64,000 nt of DNA. It comes from Candidatus Defluviibacillus avedoerensis. GTDB lineage: Bacteria > Pseudomonadota > Gammaproteobacteria > Burkholderiales > Burkholderiaceae_C. Shown piece after piece: positions 18,616 to 27,899 of this stretch. How positions within the stretch are numbered: the stretch's first letter is position 1; every line of letters begins with the position of its first letter. The notes beneath the pieces are model-generated. The model did not search any database. It had not been told where the DNA came from and saw only the letters and a program-made list of their open reading frames with translations. Position numbers and translations under genes: made by a program. The stretch lies in the NCBI GenBank assembly GCA_016703665.1, contig JADJBS010000020.1, positions 1,306,001-1,370,000 of the forward strand. Direction: 5' to 3'.

Positions 18616-19113
18616 TCAAAAGCCAGCTGCGCGCACTTGAGCGCGCGCAGTGGCGATGCGTTGATCGAGGTAGCCCCCGTAGAAGTCCGGAACATAAGCA
18701 CCTTCTAGCCGTTCAGCTACTTCCCTTCCATTGGGTCCAAAGAACAGTACTGTGGGCGCCAGTCGAACCTCCCACCTTCTCACTAAAGTTGCGTGTGTGG
18801 TTTCTGATCCGCTGAAATCTCTCACTCTGCTGCTGCTGCGCATGTCAACTTGAACGATGGGAAACCCAGCCTGCTTAAGTGGGAGTAAATAGTTTTGGCG
18901 TACTTCGTGACAAAAGGGACAGGCGTGCAGGCTGACCATGACCATGAGTGGTTCTCGATTGCGCAATGCTTGCGCCAACTCGTCTGCCAAACTTTTCGAC
19001 TGGGCAAGGTCAATAAGCGCATGCGTTCTCGCTGTGTCATATGCAGCTGAATCGATTGAACAACAAATCATGCACAAGAAAAAACGGCGATTGCGATCCA
19101 AGATATTCATCAT
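18616..19113 (-). CDS. Exported thioredoxin-fold protein of the sox cluster (SoxS/SoxW-like)
   Basis: About 165 residues from the ATG at 19113 (ATG at 19110 and TTG at 19122 are alternatives; no clear ribosome site). A short hydrophobic Cys-rich N-terminus (RRFFLCMICCSI) may be a signal or anchor. The redox motif CPFC lies near residue 66 in LMVMVSLHACPFCHEV, followed by a thioredoxin fold with cis-Pro in RLAPTVLFFGPNG. Periplasmic thioredoxins of sox clusters keep the SoxY Cys reduced; that role is inferred. No ccdA/soxV electron donor is in the window. Confidence 0.75.
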   Translation of the reverse strand: MMNILDRNRRFFLCMICCSIDSAAYDTARTHALIDLAQSKSLADELAQALRNREPLMVMVSLHACPFCHEVRQNYLLPLKQAGFPIVQVDMRSSSRVRDFSGSETTHATLVRRWEVRLAPTVLFFGPNGREVAERLEGAYVPDFYGGYLDQRIATARAQVRAAGF

Positions 19114-19191
19114 GCTGATCAATGGTAAATGTCGAACTAGCCAGGTCAGAAAGTCTTCGGCGTGAGCTAAATGTTAACGAAATTCACAACG

Positions 19192-19201
19192 CCTTATAAG
19201 G
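19192..19201. promoter_or_regulatory. Palindrome in divergent promoter region
   Basis: The 195-base gap between the divergent thioredoxin and YeeE genes is AT-rich and holds a perfect 10-bp palindrome CCTTATAAGG. It is a plausible regulator site or part of a promoter for the two divergent genes; no protein can be assigned. Confidence 0.35.
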
Positions 19202-19308
19202 TGGTTCGCTCTCAAGAATCAGATCCAATTTGGGTTGACCAAAATCAACGTGTCCTTTAGTTTAGTTAAATAATATCAGTTGTTCCGAAAATATGAAACT
19301 TAAACGAA

Positions 19309-20379
19309 ATGTCACCAGCCGACTGGATTGATTCGCTAGGGGAAGGTGAGGTGCTCGCCATGGGGGGTGGCATGATTGGCGCCTTGTTTGGTCTGTTTGC
19401 ACAACGCTCTCGCTTTTGCTTAAGGGCAGCAACGATTGAGTTTTGGCACATGAAACCTGGTCTCAAGTTGATCGTGTGGCTGTTGGCATTTGGCACGGCA
19501 ATTGTGGGCATCCAACTGCAATCCGTCCTTGGCGTACTGGATTATTCAAACGCACGCCAAATGGCCAATCGAGGGAGTCTCTCCGGTGCTGCATTGGGTG
19601 GACTCATATTCGGTGCCGGGATGGTGCTGGCGCGCGGTTGCGCAAGCAGGCTGCTGGTTCTTTCCGCCACAGGAAACCTGCGCGCTCTCCTTTCTGGATT
19701 GATTTTTGCAATAGCGGCACAGTCGTCACTGTCTGGCGCACTCGCACCCGTACGAACCGCGCTGAGTACAGGGTTGATTGTTAGTGGCGAAAACTCACGC
19801 GACCTCCTTGCGATATTTGGGCTGAGTCATGGGACAGGTCTCGCCATCGGGCTCGTTACACTGGCTCTTGCGTTGACGCTGACCAAGCAAAGACACGGCG
19901 CGGTCAGATTGGACCGATGGTCATGGATCGGTTCCAGTGGGTGTGGCCTGATGGTGGCCGCTGCCTGGGGATTCAGTCAATGGGTTGCTAACAATGCCTT
20001 TGGGCCCGTTCAGATTCAAGGCTTGACTTTCAGCGGACCATCGGCAGAGTGGTTGATGCGGGTACTTCAGTCCCCGGCGCCACGAATGAGCTTTGAATAT
20101 GGCCTTATTCCTGGCGTGTTCTTGGGTTCGCTGATGGGTGCATTGATTTCCCGCGAATTTCAGATTGAAGGGTTCAAGGACGGCTACAGCATGCGTCGAT
20201 ACATTGCAGGTGCTGTTCTAATGGGGTTTGGCTCCATCCTTGCGGGAGGATGCGCAGTAGGAGCCGGAATCACAGGTGGCGGTATCTTCGCAATCACAGC
20301 ATGGATCGCATTGATTGGCATGTGGCTAGGCGCTGGCGTTACCGATGCACTGATTGATAGGCAATCGGGCCACCCGTGA
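19309..20379 (+). CDS. YeeE/YedE-family sulfur transporter (SoxT-like), copy 1
   Basis: Inner-membrane protein of 356 residues with about ten hydrophobic segments and two YeeE/YedE repeats. Conserved Cys-containing loops appear as LARGCASRLLVLSATGN near residue 110 and GGCAVGAGITGGGI near residue 310, matching the positions used for thiosulfate relay in the characterised YeeE family. Family knowledge plus location predict uptake of thiosulfate or other sulfur compounds. It is divergent from the thioredoxin gene and converges on a c4-type cytochrome. Confidence 0.88.
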   Translation: MSPADWIDSLGEGEVLAMGGGMIGALFGLFAQRSRFCLRAATIEFWHMKPGLKLIVWLLAFGTAIVGIQLQSVLGVLDYSNARQMANRGSLSGAALGGLIFGAGMVLARGCASRLLVLSATGNLRALLSGLIFAIAAQSSLSGALAPVRTALSTGLIVSGENSRDLLAIFGLSHGTGLAIGLVTLALALTLTKQRHGAVRLDRWSWIGSSGCGLMVAAAWGFSQWVANNAFGPVQIQGLTFSGPSAEWLMRVLQSPAPRMSFEYGLIPGVFLGSLMGALISREFQIEGFKDGYSMRRYIAGAVLMGFGSILAGGCAVGAGITGGGIFAITAWIALIGMWLGAGVTDALIDRQSGHP

Positions 20380-20430
20380 TCCGAATTGAATCCAGACGGA
20401 GGCCGGCGGCCCGACCAATTGGCAGTTGTG

Positions 20431-21042
20431 CTACTTGCCACTGAGGTACTCTGCCACTGCCGCGACCTCAAGCGGTGTCATGCGACTCACGATGACATGC
20501 ATGACTGCGTTGTCGTTGGTGCGCTCACGTAAATTGAATTGTTTCAGCTGAGACTCTGTGTAAGCCGCATGCTGCCCCGCCAAACGCGGGAGGGCGGAGG
20601 TTCCTTTGGCGTCCGTACCGTGACAGCTGGCGCAAGCGGGCACGCCGCTGAACTTATTCCCACTGTGATAGATGTAACGCCCCACGCCCGCAAGTCCCTG
20701 ATCCTTCGCGAGTTCGACTGATGGCGTCTGCTTCTCAAAAAAGCGACCAAGGGCTATCATTTCATCAGGAGTCAGCTTTGTGACCATGTCGGCCATCGCA
20801 GTACTCTTGCGCTTGCCGCTCTTAAAATTTTCGAGCTGCTTTGCAACATACTCGGCATTCTGGCCCGCGAGCCGAGGAAAAACCTCGCTGGATGATTCCC
20901 CTTCTGCACCATGACAGATAAAGCAGACACCAGATACGATTTTTTTGGCTCGAGCCTCGTCCGCTTGCGACCACGCAGGGGTGGCAAGGACCATTCCCGC
21001 CAAAGCAATAGCTTTCAATAAATAGGTGCTAAGCATATTCAT
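20431..21042 (-). CDS. Diheme cytochrome c (c4-type)
   Basis: 203 residues from the ATG at 21042, with a Sec signal ending ATPAWSQA. Two tandem c-type domains: CFICHG at residues 40-44 and CASCHG near residue 136. Each is followed by the RLAGQ(N/H)A-Y pattern of the cytochrome c4/c553 family. It lies 109 bases after the flavocytochrome gene on the same strand and probably takes electrons from sulfide dehydrogenase or Sox proteins to a terminal oxidase. Confidence 0.9.
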   Translation of the reverse strand: MNMLSTYLLKAIALAGMVLATPAWSQADEARAKKIVSGVCFICHGAEGESSSEVFPRLAGQNAEYVAKQLENFKSGKRKSTAMADMVTKLTPDEMIALGRFFEKQTPSVELAKDQGLAGVGRYIYHSGNKFSGVPACASCHGTDAKGTSALPRLAGQHAAYTESQLKQFNLRERTNDNAVMHVIVSRMTPLEVAAVAEYLSGK

Positions 21043-21151
21043 TTCAGAATTGTCTATCTTCGTATTCCTAGCCAAGCACGCCCGCATGTCGGCTTAGTCG
21101 CCCGGTATTCTGGTGCGTCGAAGTGGCAAACAACAACGGCAAAGGCAATAT

Positions 21152-22435
21152 TCAAGCCAGACTGTCGGCCCAAATGTTACGTGCCCAGGCCATTGCATAG
21201 CGTCCTTCAAGTTCGTTTGCGGCGCTCGAAACACCGCCAGACCCCGTGACAGTGACCATGGTTTTTTGAGCTGGATCGTATCGATGAACACTAGCCACAT
21301 GAACCACATCTTCGTCGCTCACAAAACTATAGCAAGCGTTGTTGTAGATCGGCATTTGGTTAACAGTTTGCCCCGTAAGCAACGCAACCACCGCTGCTGC
21401 GCAGGTCTTGGCATGCTGATTTGCCATGTGGGCAGACTTGGGCATGAGTGGCGCAATCTGGATCGAATCGCCCAACACATGAATGTTTTTGGCAGCCTTG
21501 GCTTCGAATGTCAGGAAGTCGACTTCACACCAGCGCTTGTTTGCGGTCGCCAATCCAGTCTTCACCGCGATATCACCAGCACGCATGGGCGGCAACACAT
21601 TGAGAACATTTGCCTTCAGGTCGTCGTTGAACTCAAATTTCAAGGTCTTGGTTGCCGCATCAACATCGACAAGCGTGTGCTTTGGACGATATTCAACAAT
21701 GCCTTTGTAACGCTCAGCCCATGCCTTCTTAAACAAAGGACCTTTGGAGGTCACGTCGTCGTTGGCATCCAAGATCAGCACCTTGCTCTTTGGCTTTGCT
21801 TTAGAGAAGTATTGGGCAACCTGGCAAGCTCGCTCATAGGGTCCAGGCGGGCAACGATAGGGCGCGAGAGGAATAGAGATGGCAAATATGCCACCATCGG
21901 GCATTGACTCGAGTTGCTTGCGAAGGACGATGGTCTGCTGTCCAGCTTTCCAAGCGTGAACAACATTGTCACGCGCATAAGCTGTACTCATGCCAGGGAG
22001 AGATTCCCACATGAAATCCACCCCTGGAGAGACAATGAGACGGTCGTATGCCAAGTCACTCCCGTTTGCCAGACGTACAACACGTTTGTCCGGGTCAATC
22101 GTGGTTACCGTGTCACGGATGAGATTAACGCCATGACGTTTGACCAGATTGTCGTAAGGGGTCGTGATGTCAGCCAACGACTTGCTGCCGCCGATGACTA
22201 AGTTCGAGAGCGGACAGGAAACAAATGAAGAGTTCTGTTCTACCAAAGTTACCTGAACCTTCTGATCAGACCACATCCGCACATACTTCGCTGCAGTAGC
22301 GCCACCGAACCCCCCGCCGATGATCACCACTCGCGGTCCAGCCATGCCTGGAACGGATGCACAACCAGTCAGCCCGAGTACGCCCGCAGCCGAAGAGACA
22401 GAAGTTGCCTGAATAAAACGTCGACGATTAAACAT
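21152..22435 (-). CDS. fccB: Flavocytochrome c sulfide dehydrogenase, flavoprotein subunit
   Basis: FAD enzyme that oxidises sulfide in the periplasm; also called SoxF. The ATG at 22435 gives 427 residues starting MFNRRRFIQATSVSS, a Tat signal; a longer frame to 22504 overlaps fccA. The dinucleotide fold RVVIIGGGFGGATAAKYV lies at residues 35-52. The redox-active Cys are in FVSCPLSN (C74) and YRCPPGPYERAC. The C-terminal FCSD flavin-binding region is complete. It lies 16 bases after fccA. Confidence 0.94.
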   Translation of the reverse strand: MFNRRRFIQATSVSSAAGVLGLTGCASVPGMAGPRVVIIGGGFGGATAAKYVRMWSDQKVQVTLVEQNSSFVSCPLSNLVIGGSKSLADITTPYDNLVKRHGVNLIRDTVTTIDPDKRVVRLANGSDLAYDRLIVSPGVDFMWESLPGMSTAYARDNVVHAWKAGQQTIVLRKQLESMPDGGIFAISIPLAPYRCPPGPYERACQVAQYFSKAKPKSKVLILDANDDVTSKGPLFKKAWAERYKGIVEYRPKHTLVDVDAATKTLKFEFNDDLKANVLNVLPPMRAGDIAVKTGLATANKRWCEVDFLTFEAKAAKNIHVLGDSIQIAPLMPKSAHMANQHAKTCAAAVVALLTGQTVNQMPIYNNACYSFVSDEDVVHVASVHRYDPAQKTMVTVTGSGGVSSAANELEGRYAMAWARNIWADSLA

Positions 22436-22451
22436 GATGATTCTTCTTTCC

Positions 22452-22766
22452 TTATTGCTTCTTCTGGGCTGCGAAGTAGCCAGCAATGTCGGCAACCTGC
22501 GCATCTGTATAACCCTTGGACAATTGATGCATGATTGTTGCTGGCTTACGACCAGTCTTGAAGTCCAACATCTTCTTGATTAAATCGTCTTTGTTTGCTC
22601 CTGCCAACGCCTCCATCCCAGGCTCAGCATTGCCGTTGGTTCCGTGGCAATTGGAGCAGCTAGCCGCCAAACTGCGGACTTGCAAGGCGTCCGGGTTTTG
22701 GGCGACCGCCCATGGGCCAGCAAAGGACAAAGCCACAATGGTCAACAATCGGACACGAATATTCAT
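22452..22766 (-). CDS. fccA: Flavocytochrome c sulfide dehydrogenase, monoheme cytochrome subunit
   Basis: Cytochrome partner of FccB. The ATG at 22766 has AAGGA upstream at good spacing; 104 residues. Signal peptide ends PWAVAQ, heme motif CSNCH at residues 37-41 within LAASCSNCHGTNG, possible distal Met in ATIMHQLSKGYT. One heme, as in SoxE rather than the diheme FccA of Allochromatium. The pair fccA-fccB is tightly spaced. Confidence 0.9.
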   Translation of the reverse strand: MNIRVRLLTIVALSFAGPWAVAQNPDALQVRSLAASCSNCHGTNGNAEPGMEALAGANKDDLIKKMLDFKTGRKPATIMHQLSKGYTDAQVADIAGYFAAQKKQ

Positions 22767-23102
22767 AGGGTTTTCCTTTTGAAATAAAGACAGGCTGCTG
22801 TCATGCATTTGCGGACAAATTGTGATGCAGGAGAACTGATTGTCTCTTCACCTTGATATTGGATGACTTGGATCGGTGCGCAGCCTGAACGGACGGACTC
22901 AGAACTGTGCGACAAACAATACGTTTTATTCGAAATTTCTTATATATGAATAGTACTTGGCGTTCTGATACAAGAAATACCGTAGAAACCCGATAAATCG
23001 GGATGACTGACGTTAGCCTTACGGATACGGTAACAGCAAACGGAACAAACCCAGGGCTCCCCCCAAATTGGCCGTCTCGGTTCCCAAACTAGAATCCAGC
23101 CC
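22767..23102. promoter_or_regulatory. Divergent promoter region between fccA and the second YeeE gene
   Basis: 336 bases without a gene. The middle part is AT-rich (TTATATATGAATAG near 22940). A 6-bp palindrome CCCGAT-AA-ATCGGG lies at 22989-23002. The region must hold the promoters of the fcc genes (leftward) and of the YeeE gene (rightward). I see no clear -35/-10 pairs, no RNA gene and no copy of the repeat found upstream of soxC. Confidence 0.5.
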
Positions 23103-24218
23103 ATGCAAGTCAGCGACGTTCAAGCATTAGCGACCCAAGTTCTTTGGACCTCATTTGTGATCTCGATGGTGTTCGGTGCCCTGGCGCAGCGCACTCACTT
23201 CTGCACGATGGGGGCCCTGAGTGATGCGGTAAACATGGGTGACTATTCACGCCTTCGCCAATGGGCATTGGCTGTTGCGGTCGCCGTTCTAGGGTTTGCT
23301 GCTTTGGTGTTTGCCGAGCAGATAGACCCATCCAAGACACTTTATGCAAGCAGTCGATTTCAGTGGTTATCGGCACTGGTCGGGGGTCTGATGTTTGGCT
23401 TTGGCATGGTGTTGGCTTCGGGTTGTGGGAGCAAGACCTTGGTGAGGGTTGGTACTGGCAACTTGAAATCCGTGATTGTTTTTTTTATTATGGGCGTCGC
23501 GGCCTACGCAACATTGCGAGGCATTACCGCCGTCGCCAGATCAAACACTGTCGATCTCGTGTTTATAGACTTTCCCGCTGGCGCGTCTCTGGGGCATTTG
23601 CTTGCTTCCGCGTCAGGTTTACCAGTCAGGATTGCGTTCACAGTGGCAGCCTTGCTTGTAGCGCTGGTATTGCTGACCTGGGTATTCAAAGACCGCGAAT
23701 TTTGGACTTCAGACAATCTTCTTGCAGGTTTCGGTGTAGGTGCCGTGGTGGTGGCAATGTGGGCAGGGTCTGGTGTTTTGGGTCATGTGGCCGAACATCC
23801 AGAAACGCTCGAGGAGACATTTCTCACCACTGGGTCGAGTCGGATTGAAGCGCTCACATTCACTGCCCCCATGGCGTATGCGCTCGACTGGCTGATGCTC
23901 TTCAGCGATAAAAACAAAATGCTCTCCTGGAGCGTTGTATCAGTCGGCGGCGTCATCTCTGGATCCACGCTGATGGCGTTGATCCGCAAAGAGTTCCGCT
24001 GGGAGGGATTCCGGGACACGACAGACACAGCCAATCACATCATAGGGGCGATGCTGATGGGTGTTGGCGGTGTCACGGCACTCGGTTGTACGGTAGGTCA
24101 AGGCCTGAGTGGGATATCCACACTCAGTTTGTCAAGTTTTGTCGCCGTCGCAGCCATCATCGCTGGAGCGAAAATCGCATTTACTTTTCAAATGTGGCAG
24201 CTTGATCGCTCTGACTGA
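23103..24218 (+). CDS. YeeE/YedE-family sulfur transporter (SoxT-like), copy 2
   Basis: 371 residues, about ten membrane helices. Conserved Cys loops LASGCGSKTLVRVGTGN near residue 105 and TALGCTVGQGLSGIS near 325 fit the sulfur-transport family. It differs clearly from the copy at 19.3 kb, so the two are paralogues rather than a recent duplication. Together they bracket the c4 and fcc genes. It ends 5 bases from the lipA stop, convergent. Confidence 0.88.
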   Translation: MQVSDVQALATQVLWTSFVISMVFGALAQRTHFCTMGALSDAVNMGDYSRLRQWALAVAVAVLGFAALVFAEQIDPSKTLYASSRFQWLSALVGGLMFGFGMVLASGCGSKTLVRVGTGNLKSVIVFFIMGVAAYATLRGITAVARSNTVDLVFIDFPAGASLGHLLASASGLPVRIAFTVAALLVALVLLTWVFKDREFWTSDNLLAGFGVGAVVVAMWAGSGVLGHVAEHPETLEETFLTTGSSRIEALTFTAPMAYALDWLMLFSDKNKMLSWSVVSVGGVISGSTLMALIRKEFRWEGFRDTTDTANHIIGAMLMGVGGVTALGCTVGQGLSGISTLSLSSFVAVAAIIAGAKIAFTFQMWQLDRSD

Positions 24219-24223
24219 TGGGG

Positions 24224-25210
24224 TTAAATTGACAAACCTGCGGAGTGCGCCTGTTGGTCCGCGTGGTAGCTGCTTCGCACCATGGCGCCCACGGCGGCAT
24301 GACTGAAACCCATTTTGTATGCCTCGGCCTCGAACATCTTGAAGGTGTCTGGATGTACGTAGCGACGCACCGGCAGGTGACTGGTGGTGGGGGCAAGGTA
24401 TTGGCCAATCGTCAGCATGTCGATGTTGTGCTCACGCATGTCGCGCATCACGGCCAGGATCTCTTCGTCGGTTTCGCCCAGACCCACCATCAAACCGCTC
24501 TTGGTGGGCACACCGGGTTTGAGCGCCTTGAATTTCTTCAGCAGGTTCAGTGAGAACTGGTAGTCACTGCCGGGGCGGGCCTCTTTGTACAGGCGGGGGA
24601 TGGTTTCCAGGTTGTGGTTCATCACGTCCGGTGGAGCGGCAATCAAAATTTCCAGCGCCCGATCATCCCGACCACGGAAGTCGGGCACCAGAATCTCGAT
24701 CTGCGTCGTTGGTGACAATTCACGTGTGCGCTCAATACAGGCCACAAAATGGCCACTGCCACCGTCGCGCAGGTCATCGCGGTCCACGCTGGTGATCACC
24801 ACGTACTTGAGCTTCATCTTGGCAATCGCTTTGGCCAAGTTCAGTGGTTCGTCGGCATCCAGTGGGTCGGGGCGGCCATGGCCAACATCGCAAAACGGGC
24901 AGCGGCGGGTGCATTTGTCCCCCATGATCATGAAGGTAGCCGTGCCTTTGCCAAAACATTCTCCGATGTTGGGGCAGGAGGCTTCTTCACACACCGTGTT
25001 GAGCTTGCTGTCCCGCAGGATCTTCTTGATCTCGTAAAAATGCGTGGTGGGAGACCCTGCCTTGACGCGAATCCACTCGGGTTTCTTGAGTGCGGGGGCC
25101 TGCTCCACCTTGACCGGGATGCGGCTCAGCTTGGCAGCGGCCTTTTGCTTGGCGCTGGGGTTGTAGTTTTCAGCCGACTGGGCTTCGCGTACTGTTTCGT
25201 TGGTTGCCAT
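24224..25210 (-). CDS. lipA: Lipoyl synthase
   Basis: Radical-SAM enzyme inserting two sulfurs into octanoyl groups on lipoyl domains. 328 residues. The auxiliary-cluster motif CEEASCPNIGEC and the radical-SAM motif CTRRCPFCDV are both intact; the C-terminal Ser ligand region VRSSYHADQ is present. It lies 2 bases downstream of lipB, an operon pair. Confidence 0.98.
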   Translation of the reverse strand: MATNETVREAQSAENYNPSAKQKAAAKLSRIPVKVEQAPALKKPEWIRVKAGSPTTHFYEIKKILRDSKLNTVCEEASCPNIGECFGKGTATFMIMGDKCTRRCPFCDVGHGRPDPLDADEPLNLAKAIAKMKLKYVVITSVDRDDLRDGGSGHFVACIERTRELSPTTQIEILVPDFRGRDDRALEILIAAPPDVMNHNLETIPRLYKEARPGSDYQFSLNLLKKFKALKPGVPTKSGLMVGLGETDEEILAVMRDMREHNIDMLTIGQYLAPTTSHLPVRRYVHPDTFKMFEAEAYKMGFSHAAVGAMVRSSYHADQQAHSAGLSI

Positions 25211-25212
25211 GA

Positions 25213-25899
25213 TCAGGGAGTCAGGTGAGTTTGGAGCTTTGCGCTCAGCACATCAGCCGCATCTTGCCAACTGACCGATATCCCGATTGTAGAAAGGTCC
25301 ACCGTGCGCAGCCCCGTGTAGCCGCAGGGGTTGATGCGCTCATACGGTTCCAGGTCCATCGCCACGTTCAGCGCCAGACCGTGGTAGGCGCAGTGGCGGC
25401 TCACCTTGATGCCCAAGGCGGCGATCTTGGCCAGACCGTGACCAGGGAGGGACAGCTGCGCCGAATCAAAGCCCGCGGGCAGGCGTGCATGGCTGAAAGG
25501 ATCGTTCAGTCGCACATAAATGCCCGGTGCGCCAAGCACGCGCAAGCCCGTCACGCCAAAGTGGATCAGGGTACGTATCAGGGCTTCTTCGATACGGTAA
25601 ACATATTCCTTGACGTAATACCCCGCGCGTTGCAAGTCGATCAGTGGGTACGCCACCACCTGCCCCGGGCCGTGGTAAGTAACTTGGCCGCCCCGATTGC
25701 TTTGCACCACCGGGATATTTCCCGGCACAAGCACATGCTCTGCCTTGCCCGCCAAACCTTGGGTGAAAACAGGTGAATGCTCACAAATCCATAGCTTATC
25801 AAGCATATCTGGCGTACGGGAAGCGGTAAATTCCTGCATGGCGGCAAAGGTGGTGGCGTAATCCACCCTGCCAAGTTGATGCGTATCGAAGCTGCTCAT
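25213..25899 (-). CDS. lipB: Lipoyl(octanoyl) transferase
   Basis: Transfers octanoate from acyl carrier protein to lipoyl domains. The ATG at 25899 gives MSSFDTHQLGRVDYATT, 228 residues; longer in-frame starts run into the divergent promoter. The signature RGGQVTYHGPGQVVAYPLIDL region and the catalytic Lys/Cys motif KVSRHCAYHGLALNV are present. Cotranscribed with lipA; divergent from the gene at 26000. Confidence 0.96.
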   Translation of the reverse strand: MSSFDTHQLGRVDYATTFAAMQEFTASRTPDMLDKLWICEHSPVFTQGLAGKAEHVLVPGNIPVVQSNRGGQVTYHGPGQVVAYPLIDLQRAGYYVKEYVYRIEEALIRTLIHFGVTGLRVLGAPGIYVRLNDPFSHARLPAGFDSAQLSLPGHGLAKIAALGIKVSRHCAYHGLALNVAMDLEPYERINPCGYTGLRTVDLSTIGISVSWQDAADVLSAKLQTHLTP

Positions 25900-25999
25900 G
25901 GCCGGGATTGTTTCATAGCCAGGGCCACCGGACGGTCTTGGTAACATCACACCATCGCCCGCTAGCGTGCGCGGCCCACATACTGAGGAAGAACTCGCC

Positions 26000-27328
26000 A
26001 TGCCCACGACAACTAAAACTCCCAGCGCCCTGCGCGATGTGCCTCACTCCAGCCTGTACCAAAAGGGGGACGTATTCGTCCTGTTTGGCGAACTGTTTGG
26101 TCGAGGCTATGCCAATGGCCTGATCAACGAAGCCCGCAAGGCCGGCATGACCATCCTGGGCATCACCGTCGGGCGTCGTGATGCTGACAACCAGTTGCGC
26201 GCGCTGACCGCTGAGGAACTGACGGCGGCAGAAGCCCAGTTGGGTGGGAAGATCATCAACGTGCCATTGATGGCAGGTTTTGACCAAGACGCGCCTGCAG
26301 GCACGCCCACTCCGACCGACATGCTGTCTGGAATGACGCTGCAAAGCTGGCAGACCGACAAATTGGACATGGCCCACATCGAAGCCTGCCGCACGGTCGG
26401 TGTCCAGCGTTTCAAAGATTCCGTTGCCCAAGTGATGGCGCAACTGGACAACATGATCCCGGCCACCACCAACGTCTTTTTCGCCCACACCATGGCCGGA
26501 GGTATCCCCAAAGCCAAGGTGTTCCTGGCGGTTGCCAACCGCATATACAAAGGGCGCGGCGCACGCTTCATGTCTTCGCGCTGCCTGACGGACAGCGATT
26601 TGGGAAAACTGGCTCTCATGAATTTTGACGAGGTGACGGCCAATACCTTTCAGTACCTGATTGACGGCAGCGCGGCCATCCGCAACCGTGTCCAGGCCGC
26701 TGGCAAGCAGGTGCGCTATACGGCCTATGGCTACCACGGCACCGAGATCCTGATTGATGGCGAATACATCTGGCAGACCTACACCAACTACACACAGGGT
26801 CACGCCAAGATGCGTCTGGAGCGTATTGCGCAGGAAGCCTGGAAGCACGGCGTCAAGGCCACTGTGTTCAATTGCCCGGAAATCCGAACCAATTCTTCAG
26901 ACATTTTTGTGGGTGTGGAGTTGTCCCTGTTTCCGTTGCTGCAGGCTTTGAAAGAGGAAGACGGCGCAGCCTGGGCCGATGCCCAGTGGCAAACCTGCCA
27001 GGCGCTGTTGCAAGACGGTCATTCGGTCGACAGCCTGCTGGCCACCATCAGCAGTTACAACGCCAGCGAGACCATGCAGGGCTTCCGTAACTTTGCCGCT
27101 TGGCCCATGGACAACAGCGAGGCGCTGGCTGAAACCATGATTGGTACCTCAGAAGGCATTACCCAGATCCACAAGGACAACAAGGCATTGATCACCGACC
27201 ACCTCAGCAGCCTGGTGCTGGAGGCCGCAGGGCCGCTGATGTTCCATGGCGCTGCCAATACAGAAGCGCCTGTGTATTGGTTGAACCATGACGTGGTGGC
27301 CAAGCAGTTAAACAGCCTTCACCTTTGA
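26000..27328 (+). CDS. Conserved protein of unknown function (possibly the FabMG-like family)
   Basis: 442 residues from an ATG preceded by GAGGAA. Cytoplasmic, no signal or membrane segment. Conserved-looking blocks: VFVLFGELFGRGYANGL near residue 20, GITVGRRDADNQLR near 55, FFAHTMAGGIPKAKVFLA near 160, AYGYHGTEILIDGEY near 240 and CPEIRTNSSDIF near 295. I believe close relatives are labelled 'enoyl ACP reductase FabMG family', but I cannot verify this and see no classical short-chain dehydrogenase YxxxK motif. It may be a nucleotide-binding enzyme tied to fatty acid or lipoate metabolism, given its divergent placement from lipBA. Confidence 0.7.
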   Translation: MPTTTKTPSALRDVPHSSLYQKGDVFVLFGELFGRGYANGLINEARKAGMTILGITVGRRDADNQLRALTAEELTAAEAQLGGKIINVPLMAGFDQDAPAGTPTPTDMLSGMTLQSWQTDKLDMAHIEACRTVGVQRFKDSVAQVMAQLDNMIPATTNVFFAHTMAGGIPKAKVFLAVANRIYKGRGARFMSSRCLTDSDLGKLALMNFDEVTANTFQYLIDGSAAIRNRVQAAGKQVRYTAYGYHGTEILIDGEYIWQTYTNYTQGHAKMRLERIAQEAWKHGVKATVFNCPEIRTNSSDIFVGVELSLFPLLQALKEEDGAAWADAQWQTCQALLQDGHSVDSLLATISSYNASETMQGFRNFAAWPMDNSEALAETMIGTSEGITQIHKDNKALITDHLSSLVLEAAGPLMFHGAANTEAPVYWLNHDVVAKQLNSLHL

Positions 27329-27443
27329 TACCCAAGATTCAGGTGGGTGTTCAAGCATTGATCAGTCGCTGCTGGTGATTTTCATTGCAACAGCCATGGA
27401 CACAATGATGATTCTGCTGTAGGTGCAAGCCCCGCCTGGGCGG

Positions 27444-27767
27444 CTATTTCCTGGTGGCAGGTTTTTTGGTTGCCGGTTTTTTCTCAAGCAATTTGTCCAA
27501 GTTTTTGACTATCTCGCTCTCGATTTTTCCTTTGAAAGCGCCCAGTAAAAAACCAAGCTTGGCATCCAGCGCAAAATGCTCTTTGGTCACTTTCAGTGTG
27601 CCGTCGACACCGGAGCGGGTAAATGTCACCAAGTCTGCCGTTTTGCCCTCCTCGTATGTGCAGGCCATGTCAAACTCTTCTTCGACCTGCTCTGCCCACT
27701 TGAAGGCAATTTTGCGTGCGGCCGCCAAGCCAAGGCCATGGGTTCGTTCTATCTTGATGTCTGCCAT
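27444..27767 (-). CDS. Polyhydroxyalkanoate-system (granule region) protein
   Basis: 107 residues from the ATG at 27767 with AGGAG upstream. MADIKIERTHGLGLAAARK and the following charged alpha/beta domain match the small 'polyhydroxyalkanoic acid system protein' family, and the Lys/Ala/Pro-rich tail (LEKKPATKKPATRK) is typical. It is likely associated with PHA granules or their regulation, but no PHA synthase gene is in the window. Convergent with the preceding gene. Confidence 0.8.
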   Translation of the reverse strand: MADIKIERTHGLGLAAARKIAFKWAEQVEEEFDMACTYEEGKTADLVTFTRSGVDGTLKVTKEHFALDAKLGFLLGAFKGKIESEIVKNLDKLLEKKPATKKPATRK

Positions 27768-27899
27768 GAATGAAAGCTCCTGAACAGCAGGGTGTGGGGA
27801 CGGCATTCAAGGCACTATATGCCTTTGCCGATGGGTGAACTGCATCATAAATCGGGCCGGTATTGAAATTCGTTGTGTTCTGGTGCCCTGGTACACATG

